Part shown: one piece after another, positions 36,704-47,876 of the stretch
Numbering within the stretch: the stretch's first letter is position 1
Layout of the letters: every line of letters starts with the position of its first letter
Assembly: GCA_023105745.1 (NCBI GenBank)
Contig: JALGQZ010000007.1
Coordinates: 55,843,569-55,907,568 of the forward strand
Source: Austropuccinia psidii
Taxonomy: Eukaryota > Basidiomycota > Pucciniomycetes > Pucciniales > Sphaerophragmiaceae
Reading direction: 5' to 3'
Length of the DNA: 64,000 nucleotides
Program-made: the position numbers and the translations under genes
The notes under the pieces: generated by a model
Told to the model about the DNA's origin: nothing
The model's database searches: none
Seen by the model: only the letters and a program-made list of their open reading frames with translations

Positions 36704-37188
36704 ATTTACTTAAAAGACCTTTAAAAAGATTCTATTTGGGTTTATCCATAATAAATTATATTTATAATCATAAAATTATATAATAATTTTATATTTTATT
36801 GATTTTAAAAGCTATTGAGGCATTTGGAAAGCAATTGTACTGTCTTACACGTGGTTTTTCACATCCTTAGACTTGCAAGAACTTTCTTTGAGTGACTCTA
36901 GTGATTAAAAAAGATAATTTATAAATTAAAAATAATTTTTATTATAATTTAATTTTATAAGAATCATACTCATTTTTTATTTTATTCTTTAAAAATAAAA
37001 ATATACATAAAAAATATTAAAAAATATTAAAAACCAATAAAAAAAGTTATTTTTATTCATTTTTATTCATTTCTTTATTTATTTCATTTTTTCTAAGATA
37101 TAAAAGCAATTTCTACGTGGAAAATTGCCATATCTTGCCAAAAATAACACTTCTTATAAAAAGACTTATATTTATTTGTCTTTTTTAG

Positions 37189-37338
37189 TGTTTGAAGATA
37201 ACCCAACAGAAGACAACCAAGCTACTGTTGAGAGATTGGTGGAAGAAACTTGTCAAAGTTCTCCAACACCAGTTATCACCAAAAGAAAGAAAGCTAAGAA
37301 ATTAGACTTTCCAGGGCCCACCATTCAAGACTCTGAAG
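37189..37338 (+). other. Candidate short exon in element A leader
   Basis: Open reading segment preceded by a strong acceptor (TTATTTGTCTTTTTTAG) and followed by a GTGAGC donor. The next acceptor (ACTACCAG) is at 37427. Splicing would join it into the frame used by the overlapping gag ORF, but that frame then meets TGA at 37580-37582. It would also remove the ATG at 37417. Splicing is inferred, not shown. Confidence 0.35.
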
Positions 37339-37416
37339 GTGAGCACCTCTCTTTTTTTAAATTGCCATAAAAGAATTTTATTCTAAAATACTTTTATATT
37401 TTCTTATTCTTTAATT

Positions 37417-40400
37417 ATGACTACCAGAAGAGGTTCCCAATACTCCATCCAATCAGATGGAGCTGGACTCAGAAGTAGAATTGATCCCTCAAAAGGGAAA
37501 AGAAAGGGCAATATCCCCAGTGGAACAGAATCCACACAAGGAAGTGCCTTATCCCAAAGGCAAGTCCCAGAAATGCCCATGATATCTGAGCCTGAATTGG
37601 AACTAAGTATGAGTAACTCAAACAGGTACAAATCACATTCAGAGGGCTCAGATAGACATCTACATGAGCCAGTACAAGCAGTATTACACAGTATACAAGG
37701 ACAAAGACTGGGAAATGCTGCCTCAAATACACCAAGGAGTGATGAACTCCTGGCACATCCTGAAAAAGTTCCTCAAAGAGGAGGAGATAGTGAAATACTC
37801 CAATGGATGGAATCCACTGTCATCCAAACCTCAAATCAAAAAAATCAAGGATTATCATGCCAAAAAGAGGGAGGCAACCAAGGAAGAAGCCCCAGTAGCT
37901 TCTACCAGCAAGCCTCAAGTCAACCCACTTCCCCAAGAAGGGAAGAAGAACAAGAAAAAGCATTGGAGGAAACCATATTCCCCAAGCTACAGAATCCCAA
38001 GAATCCAAAAGGATGCCATGGACAATGTCTTCAACATGGCCAGAACCTTGATGGAATTCAAGGACAAGGAAGAGCAAAGAATGAGACAACCTCATTTCCC
38101 AAAGAAATAACCTTGTCCAAAGATGTTGTAAATACTTTAACAGAAATTAAAAATAGTATATTACCTCTAAAAGAAATTAAAGACAGTTTATTATCACTAC
38201 AAGAAATAAATAACAATTTATCTTCTTTAACAAAAATTGTTGTACAAAACAAGAAAGAAATTGACAACATTAAGTTTATTGTTGAAAATAATAAACCAAA
38301 GAATTTAATTGACAATACTCAAAAATTAATACAAGGACAACAAGAATTGTATAAATACATAAAAGATATCAAAGACAAGACTTTGACAATCAATTATGAT
38401 GTGAGTATTGACAATCTTACAGAAAAATTAAATAAATTAAGTATTTCTGTAGAAAAATTTGAAGAAAAGACTTCATCACACCAGAAATTACTTTTGGACC
38501 ATGTGGAAAAAAGTGATGAAGCAAGAATGCATCTAAAAGATGATATTCAAAGTGAAATAAGGCTTATTACAGAAAAAATGGATAAAATTAATGAGGCTAA
38601 CTTAAATATGCCAAAGTTATCAACACCATTTTCTCATATAAGAAGCCCTGTTAAAACAAAAGAGGAATTGTCAAATCCTTTCATAACAGACTTGAGTCAT
38701 CAAGACAACAACCAAGTCTTAATGAAAGAAGCACCTCAATTGAAGGAATGGCCAACATTCACAGGAGAAGGTGAATATGACCACATGTCATTTATTAAAA
38801 CAATTGACATGTTACAAGAAGACTATGCCATACCAGATGAATTAATCACTGCAAGATTACATTCATTATTTGAGAAATCTGCTAAAAGATGGTATTATGG
38901 CATAAGACAGACAAATGGTAAAAATACCTGGTCTTGGTGGAAACAAGAAATAATCACCAAGTGGGCAAATGATGCCTGGAGGTATAAGATAGAAAATGCA
39001 TTTGAAAACTCTTTCTTTGACCCAGAGAAAGATAAACCTTTAACTTGGTTCTTAAAACAAGTTGAAAGGCTTAATGCACTGTACCCAGAAATGTCACAGA
39101 AGATGGTGCACATGAAAATACTTAAAAAATGTGGAGGGGAACTAGAACATGCCCTAAGAAGCAGGTGTATAGAACCATGCTCCACAGAAGAGTATATAAA
39201 TGCACTAGAAGATATAGTGACAAGAACAAAAATTGGCAGGACTTGGAAAAAATTGGACATTAAAAGCCCAAATAAACCATTTATCAAGAAAGATAAATCA
39301 AAAGAATCCTTTAAACCCAATACATCCAACAATAATGAGCAAAGAAAATGCCATAAATGTGGAGGTATTGGACACTTAGCCAATAATTGCCTTAAAAAAG
39401 CAAAGATTAATGAAATTGTGGAAACAGAAAACCACAATGACAAAGAAGAAGAATCTGACTCTGAAAAAGAGACAGAAGAATCAGAAAGCTCTGAAAGTGA
39501 TGAAATCAATATAATTAATGCACAAATTAATAATATTGATATAATTTATGAAGTACTGGATGTTAACTCAAACTTACCACAAGTTGGAACATCTGACACA
39601 AATCTGACAAACATACAAGATGCCAAAATGTATAGAACCAAACCTGCAAGAGGAATGGGATATACAGCTGGAAAATCAAGTATTAGTATTGTTATGGTTG
39701 ATAACCAAGAAGGAAAGGTTAACTTGGATACAGGAGCATATTGCACCTGTTTTGGCAAAAGTTATTTAAAAACCATTGTCCCAGACTGGCAAGAAAAACT
39801 TATGCCAATACAAGGTGTCAAATTTAGTAGTGCAAGTGAGAGCATGAAGCCCCTTGGAATAATTGATTTAACACTAATTTTTCCTCATCCCTCACAATGT
39901 GTCAGAATCAAAGTAGAGTTTGTAGTAATGGACAACTGTACTAGTAATCATTTCATACTTGGAAATGACTACTTATCAATCTATGGTATAGATATCTCCA
40001 ACCAAAAGGATAGATATTTTACCATAGGAGATAATAAAAGACAAAAGTTTGGATTCTTAAATAACAAAAAACAAATCACAGTTATTAAGAATGAGGAAAA
40101 AATTCCAGAAAAAGAACTTTTTATATCTGAACAACTCAAAGAGGCAGAATTCAATCAAGAATTAACAGAAAAAATGAAAGAAAAATTGATTGACCTCTTA
40201 TTTAAGTATAAAAATGCCTTTGCAACAGACAAAGAACCACTAGGTGCCATAATTGGACATGAAGTGGATATAATTCTTAATGTAGAAAAACCTTACCCAC
40301 CTTTATTAAGAAGACCTGCTTATCCAGCCAGTCCAAGAGCTAGAGAAGCCCTAGAGGTGCACATTAAAGAATTAATGGACCTTGGAGTATTAAGAAAGGT

Positions 40401-43215
40401 TGGACATAATGAGCAAGTAGAAGTTACTACACCTGTCATTATAACTTGGCATAATGGAAAATCAAGGATGGTAGGAGACTTCAGAGCCCTGAATACCTAT
40501 ACCATTCCAGACAGATATCCAATACCCAGAATCCATGAGACATTGACCCAATTGTCACAAGCTAAGTTCATCACAGCTATGGATGCTCTTAAGGGTTTTC
40601 ATCAAAATGTCTTAACAGACAATGCCAAAAAACTACTAAGAATAATAGTCCATTGTGGAATTTTTGAATACTTAAGAATGCCATTTGGGATAAAAAATGC
40701 ACCTTCCCATTATCAAAGAATGATGAATACCATATTTCCTGAAGAATTATCAGAAGGATGGTTAATAATCTACATTGATGATATCATAGTTTGCTCAGAA
40801 ACTTGGGAAAATCACCTGACAAGACTAGAAAGGGTACTACAGAAAATAGTCCAAGTGAATATGAAAATTTCATTGAAAAAATGTCATTTTGCATATAGTG
40901 AATTAAAAGCCCTAGGACATGTAGTATCTGGCCTTAGTCTAGGCATAGACAAAAATAAAATAGCAGCAGTACTACTTAAGCCAATGCCTCAAACCAAAAA
41001 AGAAATGCAATCATTTCTAGGATTTGCTGGTTACTATAGACAGCATATAAAGGACTTTGCAAAGATTGCTAAATCCTTGTATAAGCTATGTGACCAACAA
41101 ACAGTCTATGAGATGACAGAAGAAAGAGTCAAGGCATATGAAGAATTGAAAAATTCCTTAACAAATGCCCCATTTCTTCTGATGCCAGATTGGAAACTAC
41201 CCTTCAAACTGTACATTGATGCTTGTGGAGAAGGACTAGGTGCTGCACTTCACCAAACACAAATTATCAATGATAAACCAGTGGAAGGACCAATTTGTTT
41301 CATTTCAAGGCAGATAAAGCCAACAGAAGCAAGGTATGGAGCAAGCCAAATGGAATGCTTATGCCTAGTATGGGCTTTAGAAAAATTGCACTATTATTTG
41401 GATGGCACAGTATTTGATGTAATCACAGACTGTAATGCTGTGAAATCACTATTAAATATGAAGACTCCAAATAGACATATGCTGAGATGGCAAATTGCTA
41501 TACAAGAATATAGGGGAAATATGACTATTGTTCATAAATCTGGAAATATTCATAAAAATGCAGATGGTCTTAGCAGATGGGCTCTAGCAAATACCCCTGA
41601 GAATCCAGCATGGGTACCACAAGAAGAGCACCATATAGAAGGAATATGTGTTACAGACATTGGCACAGAATTCTTTAACCAAGTTAAAGAAAGCTATAAG
41701 ACAGACAAAAATTGCCATATCTTAAGCCAACTTCTAATGAAAGACTGCAAAGATCCATCACTTTCATCAAAACTAGATGAAATATGGAAAAAGGCATATG
41801 ATGAAGGAAGATTTCACCTCCTTGATGGAATCCTTTACCATAGAACAAAACACACATGTGTTATGGCCTTAACAGATAGAACACTAATAAGCACTATTTT
41901 ACATGAGTGTCATGATAGTGTTGCATCTGGACACCTCTCAGAAGATAGGACACTAGAGAGGGTGAAAACCTGCTCTTGGTGGCCAAATTGGAAGAAAGAT
42001 GTTGCAGAGTACTGCCAAACCTGTGACAGATGTCAAAAAGCCAACAGAGCCACAGGAAAGAAATTTGGAATGATGATCCAAATCCAAGAACCAAAATCCC
42101 CATGGGAAATAGTTCATATGGATTGGGTAACAGCTTTACCTCCAGGAGGAGACAGGAGTTATAATGCATGTCTAGTATTAGTTGACAGGTACAGTAAAAC
42201 TCCCATGTTCTTACCATGTCATAAAGATGACACAGCTATGGATACAGCCATAATGATATGGAATAAAGTCATTAGCCACACAGGCTTATTCCAAAATATT
42301 ATAAGTGACAGAGACCCAAAGTTCACTTCAGCATTATGGACAAACCTCCATAACTTGTTTGGGACAGAGTTATCATTCTCAACAGCTTATCATCCTCAAA
42401 CTGATGGTCTAGCAGAAAGAATGATACAAACCCTAGAGGATATGATCAGAAGATTCTGTGCTTATGGGCTAGAATTCAAAGATTCTGATGGTTTTACCCA
42501 TGATTGGTGTACACTAATACCAGCACTTGAACTGGCATATAAGACATCAATCCATTCTTCCACTGGCAAAACACCAGCAATGCTAGAGAAAGGTTGGAAT
42601 CCAAGACTTCCTTATGATACCCTCAAAAAGGACTTAGTGGATATACATCCAACAGCAAGCAGTTTCAAGATAATGCTTGACAAAGCAAGACACCATGCAA
42701 ACAGATGCATGCAAGATTCTTTTAAATATGCAAAAGAAAGATGGGATAAAAGTCATAAGCCACCTGACTTCAAAATAGGGGACTTGGTTTTAGTATCAAC
42801 CCTTAATTTCAATAACATAAAAGGCCCAAAGAAATTGAAAGATTCCTTTGCAGGACCATTTATGATAAAAGCACTTCATGGACCCAATGCTGTACAATTA
42901 GAACTCACAGGTGAACTAATGAACAAACACCCAACTTTCCCTGTAAGTCTAATAAAACCTTACAGTTCAAGTGACAAAGAGTTATTTCCACTAAGAAATA
43001 AACCCCCACTTGAAATTCCCCCCTTGGAAGAAGGAGAGGAAAAGAAAATATTAAAAGTCCTTAAAGAAAGAAGGACAAGAAACAAAAAAGAAAGGGAATA
43101 CCTTGTAAGGTATAGAAATTCTACTCAAGAAGATGAATGGCTACTTGAGAAAGATATAACAAATGCTGATAAGTTACTAAGAAGGTTCAGACATGAGAGA
43201 AAACCTGAAAAATAA
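37417..43215 (+). CDS. Gag-Pol polyprotein of chromovirus A
   Basis: 1932 codons from ATG 37417 to TAA 43213-43215. Order: low-complexity N terminus overlapping another frame (residues 1-230); Asn/Lys-rich coiled coil (about 230-400); capsid-like Gag (about 445-600); zinc knuckle [14 protein letters not shown] (645-658); aspartic protease LDTGA (D771); reverse transcriptase with YIDD (1119-1122); RNase H (D1268, E1313, D1338, D1383). Integrase has an HHCC finger (about 1497-1539) and catalytic D1569, D1631, E1667, spaced D-x61-D-x35-E. A GPF-type segment and a C-terminal chromodomain-like module (about 1865-1925) follow. All key residues are present. It copies element RNA to DNA and integrates it; the chromodomain would direct insertion to modified chromatin, as in other chromoviruses. 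True translation may begin in the overlapping ORF. Confidence 0.93.
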   Translation: MTTRRGSQYSIQSDGAGLRSRIDPSKGKRKGNIPSGTESTQGSALSQRQVPEMPMISEPELELSMSNSNRYKSHSEGSDRHLHEPVQAVLHSIQGQRLGNAASNTPRSDELLAHPEKVPQRGGDSEILQWMESTVIQTSNQKNQGLSCQKEGGNQGRSPSSFYQQASSQPTSPRREEEQEKALEETIFPKLQNPKNPKGCHGQCLQHGQNLDGIQGQGRAKNETTSFPKEITLSKDVVNTLTEIKNSILPLKEIKDSLLSLQEINNNLSSLTKIVVQNKKEIDNIKFIVENNKPKNLIDNTQKLIQGQQELYKYIKDIKDKTLTINYDVSIDNLTEKLNKLSISVEKFEEKTSSHQKLLLDHVEKSDEARMHLKDDIQSEIRLITEKMDKINEANLNMPKLSTPFSHIRSPVKTKEELSNPFITDLSHQDNNQVLMKEAPQLKEWPTFTGEGEYDHMSFIKTIDMLQEDYAIPDELITARLHSLFEKSAKRWYYGIRQTNGKNTWSWWKQEIITKWANDAWRYKIENAFENSFFDPEKDKPLTWFLKQVERLNALYPEMSQKMVHMKILKKCGGELEHALRSRCIEPCSTEEYINALEDIVTRTKIGRTWKKLDIKSPNKPFIKKDKSKESFKPNTSNNNEQRKCHKCGGIGHLANNCLKKAKINEIVETENHNDKEEESDSEKETEESESSESDEINIINAQINNIDIIYEVLDVNSNLPQVGTSDTNLTNIQDAKMYRTKPARGMGYTAGKSSISIVMVDNQEGKVNLDTGAYCTCFGKSYLKTIVPDWQEKLMPIQGVKFSSASESMKPLGIIDLTLIFPHPSQCVRIKVEFVVMDNCTSNHFILGNDYLSIYGIDISNQKDRYFTIGDNKRQKFGFLNNKKQITVIKNEEKIPEKELFISEQLKEAEFNQELTEKMKEKLIDLLFKYKNAFATDKEPLGAIIGHEVDIILNVEKPYPPLLRRPAYPASPRAREALEVHIKELMDLGVLRKVGHNEQVEVTTPVIITWHNGKSRMVGDFRALNTYTIPDRYPIPRIHETLTQLSQAKFITAMDALKGFHQNVLTDNAKKLLRIIVHCGIFEYLRMPFGIKNAPSHYQRMMNTIFPEELSEGWLIIYIDDIIVCSETWENHLTRLERVLQKIVQVNMKISLKKCHFAYSELKALGHVVSGLSLGIDKNKIAAVLLKPMPQTKKEMQSFLGFAGYYRQHIKDFAKIAKSLYKLCDQQTVYEMTEERVKAYEELKNSLTNAPFLLMPDWKLPFKLYIDACGEGLGAALHQTQIINDKPVEGPICFISRQIKPTEARYGASQMECLCLVWALEKLHYYLDGTVFDVITDCNAVKSLLNMKTPNRHMLRWQIAIQEYRGNMTIVHKSGNIHKNADGLSRWALANTPENPAWVPQEEHHIEGICVTDIGTEFFNQVKESYKTDKNCHILSQLLMKDCKDPSLSSKLDEIWKKAYDEGRFHLLDGILYHRTKHTCVMALTDRTLISTILHECHDSVASGHLSEDRTLERVKTCSWWPNWKKDVAEYCQTCDRCQKANRATGKKFGMMIQIQEPKSPWEIVHMDWVTALPPGGDRSYNACLVLVDRYSKTPMFLPCHKDDTAMDTAIMIWNKVISHTGLFQNIISDRDPKFTSALWTNLHNLFGTELSFSTAYHPQTDGLAERMIQTLEDMIRRFCAYGLEFKDSDGFTHDWCTLIPALELAYKTSIHSSTGKTPAMLEKGWNPRLPYDTLKKDLVDIHPTASSFKIMLDKARHHANRCMQDSFKYAKERWDKSHKPPDFKIGDLVLVSTLNFNNIKGPKKLKDSFAGPFMIKALHGPNAVQLELTGELMNKHPTFPVSLIKPYSSSDKELFPLRNKPPLEIPPLEEGEEKKILKVLKERRTRNKKEREYLVRYRNSTQEDEWLLEKDITNADKLLRRFRHERKPEK
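37664..38110 (+). CDS. Overlapping gag-region ORF of element A
   Basis: 149 codons ([18 protein letters not shown] to QPHFPKK, stop TAA 38108-38110) in the frame one base behind the long ORF's overlap region. Its composition (Trp, Tyr, alternating charge, basic tail) looks more protein-like than the Ser/Gln/Gly-rich translation of the other frame here. That suggests this is the genuine N-terminal Gag, and that the long ORF upstream of about 38100 is partly a shadow. The slippery string at 38095-38104, just before the stop, could connect it to the long frame by a -1 shift. Upstream the same frame has stops at 37580, 37601 and 37607, so its start is probably ATG 37664. Confidence 0.55.
   Translation: MSQYKQYYTVYKDKDWEMLPQIHQGVMNSWHILKKFLKEEEIVKYSNGWNPLSSKPQIKKIKDYHAKKREATKEEAPVASTSKPQVNPLPQEGKKNKKKHWRKPYSPSYRIPRIQKDAMDNVFNMARTLMEFKDKEEQRMRQPHFPKK
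38095..38104 (+). promoter_or_regulatory. Candidate -1 ribosomal frameshift site
   Basis: TTTCCCAAAG contains two overlapping X-XXY-YYZ heptamers read in the upstream frame (T TTC CCA and C CCA AAG), one codon before the TAA of the overlapping gag ORF. A -1 slip moves the ribosome into the pol frame. No downstream pseudoknot was established. Confidence 0.5.
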
Positions 43216-43332
43216 AAAGTTAAGCATTATTGAGCTTCAAGACTAACAAAGCCTATTGAAGAGGTAGGACAGTGGATGATACCCTAATCACATATATCAG
43301 ATTGTGGTACAATCTTTTTTGGTGGTAGGGAA
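43216..43332 (+). other. 3' internal tail and polypurine tract of element A
   Basis: Non-coding tail between the pol stop and the 3' LTR. It ends in GGTGGTAGGGAA, a purine-rich run directly before TGTGAGCC, as expected for plus-strand priming. Confidence 0.55.
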
Positions 43333-45361
43333 TGTGAGCCTTTGAGATATGACCACATATCCAATAAGGTCACAAAAAAGATTAATAATAATTATACCTT
43401 TAATATAATTATATTAAAATTAATTAGAATAATTATACACTAAAAATAATTACTCAAATACACAAAAAATACCATAAATTGGTACTAAAATTGGTTTAAC
43501 TTAAAAACCAATGAATGAAAATGTGAAATAAATTATACCATTGGATTCCCCATGGAAAAATACACATATACCATTTTTATGGCATATTTGTAAAGTCAAT
43601 ATTTAAGGAATTATAAGGTATAATACCTTATAAAAACCATAAAAACTTATTTATCTCAGAAACTAATGAAACAACATGTGAAATAAATTGTACCAGTGGA
43701 TTCCCCACAAAAATCCACATATAAAACAATTAATAAGCTAATTTCCAATGTTAATACTTAAGGAATTATCCTGAATATATGCACTTTTTTGGTCAACGCA
43801 TATATTCAGTGATCATAGCTAATATCTTCTAAAATATACATGATAGAATGATGAACCAAAAATAAAGTCACCACGTAATTACTGTAAGAATACAGATATG
43901 AACTTTATTTTACAAGTTATAAACAAGGTTAAAACCTATGATGAAATATTGATAAAAATCAACAGAGCTGTTGACCACTTTGTTGTGAAAGTGCTCCAAA
44001 CTTAAAAAAAATTACACAGTTGGATTCTACTAGTTCATTCGTGAAGAATGATGTAATTTTTATTATTAAATTCAGGGTATAACCCCCTGAAATCAAGGTT
44101 TGAAGTTTAAAATATTGAATTTCGACAGAAAAGATGAGTTACAAGAAAAATCATCAAAATTAGAGTTTTGATGATGTAATGAAAAGCTCTTGGCAGCATA
44201 ATAAGGTTATGTCAGGCTATCAGAATTCACTCTCTGAATTGCTGTAGCGTGAAAACCTTAAAAGTTATTGAGGATCAAAGTTTGAGCTTAAATTGAGCTG
44301 TTATGATCACACACTGTAACCTTAAATTAAGTTTAACAGTCTTAATAGTGATAAAATTGGTGAATACTATTAGTTTATGATTAAAACTAATAAAATCCAC
44401 GAAATTTGGGGTTCTGCCAAGCCTCTGATGTCATCACATTTAGAGTTATAGTGATAACTCTAAATAATGGTGTAATAATGATGTAATATGGTTTGATCAT
44501 GATGTAATCACCCTCAAACCTTAAAATATTGATCAATTCCAGTGGATATGATCAGTACACGTCTACTAGAAGCCTGTTGGACTCTAGGAGGGAGGTATTT
44601 ACTATAAATAGAGCGCTTTTTACTCTGTTTTCCCCTCAGACGCATCAAAAACATTAAATCAATTAAATAAAAGGTAATTTCTTTATTCTTTAAATATAAA
44701 CCTCTTATATTCTTAAAGACCAAAGACCATCTTGTTATTAATCACCATTTTTACGTGATTAAATCAATTCTTTAATTGTTTTTGCTATAAATCTCTCTAA
44801 AAAGCTCATTTCCACGTAAAATCAAGAAATTTAGTAAATTCTCTTTATTTTTATTGTAAATACAATTTGAAAAGGTTGTATTATATTCTTTTGGCGTAAA
44901 ATAACTCAAAATTATTATCTTAAGTGTTAAAAGTAGGTTATTTCATCTTATTATAATAATTTCTCTCTTATTATTATTCATAATAATTCTTATTTAATAT
45001 AAATAGTATTTATATTAATTTATAACTTTAATATTAGTAATATTATTGTTATTAATTGTTTTTTATTTATAAAAAACAATTTTTTACGCCTTTATTATTT
45101 GTTGGTAACAATAATAAAGAGCTTTATAATATATTAATTATTTTATATTAATATATTATTTATAATATTATATTTTTATATAATATTAATTATATTATTA
45201 TATTTATTTAATAATATAATAATTTTACGCCATAATAATAATATTTCTTTATTATTATTATTATTATTTTAATCTTATTTATTCATTTTATAAGGACATT
45301 CAGAGTACAATAAGTGATAAATTGGTAATTTTTACTTATTGTTTCATAGTCAAACCTTACA
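43333..45361 (+). repeat. 3' LTR of element A
   Basis: Near-identical to the 5' LTR. Visible differences include one base in an A-run near 44006, GAGCTC to GAGCGC near 44614 and an added ATT unit near 45260. Contains the inverted repeat (43772-43808) and TATA (44603-44610). Confidence 0.92.
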
Positions 45362-45366
45362 GTGAA

Positions 45367-45540
45367 CCTCTTTTGCAGAAAATGGGCAAATAGTCACCAT
45401 TAACACCTCCTATATTTTCTTCTTCCATGGCTTACAACCATATCAGATCTTAACTTTAAAAATGATGTGAGAAATCCACCTGAGATTCATGAGTAATTGA
45501 CTTTCCTATGGTCACATGCTATTAATCTTAGTCATTTAAG
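45367..45540. other. Non-coding flank of element A
   Basis: No gene seen. Short stretch continuing the pre-insertion sequence from 34656. Confidence 0.4.
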
Positions 45541-45910
45541 GAGTTTTTAGAATTTTCAGGCGGCTTCGCCAGGGTAAGGAATTGTTTAAATTGTCGGGAA
45601 CCTGTACAAACATAAGGATTTGCGTCTGAAGCATTGGGAGCCTGCACCGGCCTAAGGAAGTGTTGGAATTATTAGGAGGCTTCCCCGGTATAAGGAGTTT
45701 GAATTTTTGGGAACCTGGAAAAGCATAAGGATTTGTGTGTGAAGAATCAGGAGCCTGGACAAGTGTAAGGCATTGTTGGCATTGTTGATAGGCTTCCCTG
45801 GTGTAAAGATTTACAGCGCAAGGTTTCATTTGTGAACCACTGGGATTCTGGATAGGTGTAAGTATTTGCATGTGAACAGTTGGGATCCTGGACAAGCGCA
45901 AGGAGCTGTG
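45541..45910 (-). repeat. 38-40 bp tandem repeat with a minus-strand ORF
   Basis: TAAGG-type words recur at 45575, 45613, 45653, 45691, 45726, 45766, 45804 and 45859, a period of 35-40 bases in most intervals (about 13 codons). On the minus strand the array is open (46015-45536, 159 codons) and translates to repeats resembling LTLVQAPDSSHTNPYAFPGS. The ORF may be fortuitous. I recall similar repeat-encoded predicted proteins from rust genomes, with no known function. Confidence 0.55.
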
Positions 45911-46730
45911 TGCAAAGAAGAGCAAGCAATAAGGCAAAGCATGTGGTTGCATGCCACCATAAATGAGCCATTTCACCCCTTTTTCATGTGAGCCACCATA
46001 TAACCCCAATTCCAATCCATGAAAACCAGGTGTATGCTGTCCTGTGCATTATCACACACTTATTCTCCAATCACCCTCTAACTCCCAGATGCATACAAAT
46101 TCCCCCATTCTTCTAATTGAGATGAAATTGTATTACCATTCTTCATGTGATGGCCTGCTCCCTTGCCGATCTTATAATAGCCGTGGCTTTTCCGCCACAT
46201 TATTTTTGATAACCTCCTTGAGCATTGTGCAGACATACCCACTAGTGTTGTGCTTTTGTTGTCCTGTGCTGGATCAGTATAATGAACAAATGTACTACTG
46301 GCCCACACTACCTGAAGGAGCCCATGAGATTTGGATAGATCAATCCAGAAATGCTCATTTGGGAAAATCAATTTTCCCCCTGTACACTGCTTTGACACAT
46401 CTCTTTGAATTTGGCCGGTCCGCTTATCAGCTTGAAACCACCATCCTGAAGCATACAACAATGCATCCTTATAAATATGAGGCAAGTGTTTGAATCTGTT
46501 CATGGTGAAAGTGAGTGCAGGAGAAAGCCCAAATTCCCACTGATCTTCACAAATATTGGATTCATAGCTGACTTGATCAAAGGACAGAACCCCCAATGGA
46601 TTGTAGCAAGTTTGAATCTTTTGAAATAATTTATCCCCAACATATTGTAAGGATTGACCTAGAATGTAACCCACCAAGCTAAGATTTGCACCTTGGTTAC
46701 GCAATTCATTCTTTGCTCCTTCAATTCTGC

Positions 46731-47573
46731 TGTGAACCTTTGGGATATGACCACATACCCAAAAAGGTCACAAGAAATATTTAATATAATTATACATTAA
46801 AAATAAGTACCTTAAAACTACAAAAATACCATAAATTGGTATAAAACTTGGTTTAACTTAAAAACCAATGAATGAAAATGTGAAATAAATTATACCTTTG
46901 GATTCCCCATGGTAAAATACACATATACTATTTTTATGGCATATCAGTAAAGTCAATATTTAAGAAGTTATAAGTAATAATACCTTATAAAAAACACAAA
47001 TCCTTATTTATTTCAAAACCAATGAAACAGCATGTGAAATAAATGGTACCATTGGATTCTCCATAAAATTTCACACATAAAATAACTAATAAGCTAAGCT
47101 TCAAAACCAATACTTAAGGAATTAACCTGAATATATGCACTTTTTTGGTCAACGCATATATTCAAGGATTTTAGCTAATATCTCTTGAATTATGCATGAT
47201 AAAGTGATGAACCAAAAATAAAGTCATCACGTAATTACTATAGAGATACAGAAATGAAGCTTCTTTCACAAGCTATAAACAAGGTTAAAATCTGTAAGGA
47301 ATTATTGATTAAAATCAACAGAGCTGTTGACCACTTTGTTGTGAAAGTGTTCCAAACTTAAAAAAAGTAAACAGTTGGATTCTACTAGTTCATTCGTGAA
47401 GAATGATGTGTTTTTTATTATAATATTCAAGGTATAACCCCTTGAAATCCCAGTTTGAAGTTTAAAATATTAAATTTTTTTTTATCTTATTTATTTCATT
47501 TATAAGGACATTCATAGTACAATAAGTAAAATATTAGTAATTTTTACTTATTGTTTCATAGTCAAACCTTATA
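46731..47573 (+). repeat. Solo family-A LTR with internal deletion
   Basis: 843 bases, TGTGAACC to CCTTATA, matching both ends of the element A LTR but lacking about 1.2 kb of its AT-rich middle. Imperfect target duplication TCTGC/TCTCC. It keeps the inverted repeat (47128-47164) intact. Confidence 0.8.
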
Positions 47574-47876
47574 TCTCCCAAGGCTTCTGTAAATCCCAAA
47601 TTGTTTGTTCTTTGTGCTGCATTTGCACCACCCAATTGCAAAAATTAATCCCTCCAGTAATTCCCCATTTGTTGTAATCAGGTCAGTGAATTTTGTTTGC
47701 AAAATAAGAATTGTGATAATTCATCCCATTGATTGACCTTGACTTCACTCATTGATGTGAATGGTCTGAATTCAACAAGGGAAATGAGTAATCTGTTTGA
47801 AGAGAAAGTAGCCACATGTCCAAAGTGAAGGTGTTTGATTTCAGTGAAACCCGCAATGCTCAGCCTATTGCTTCTA

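Larger units (their letters stand above)
34657..45361 (+). mobile_element. Full-length Ty3/gypsy chromovirus A (young)
   Basis: Complete LTR retrotransposon: 5' LTR 34657-36683, internal region with leader, overlapping gag ORF and Gag-Pol ORF, 3' LTR 43333-45361. It is flanked by the perfect 5-bp target duplication GTGAA (34652-34656 and 45362-45366). The two LTRs differ at only about ten positions that I could spot in 2.03 kb, and the 1932-codon ORF is uninterrupted with all catalytic motifs. It is therefore recent and possibly still competent. It landed between the cysteine-cluster and TET/JBP-like pseudogenes. Confidence 0.93.

Noticed and set aside
38895..39509. 204-codon minus-strand ORF opposite gag
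   Set aside because: Antisense shadow of the strongly supported gag-pol frame.
45541..45910. CRISPR-like array
   Set aside because: Units are contiguous and degenerate with no unique spacers, and the genome is eukaryotic; it is a minisatellite.
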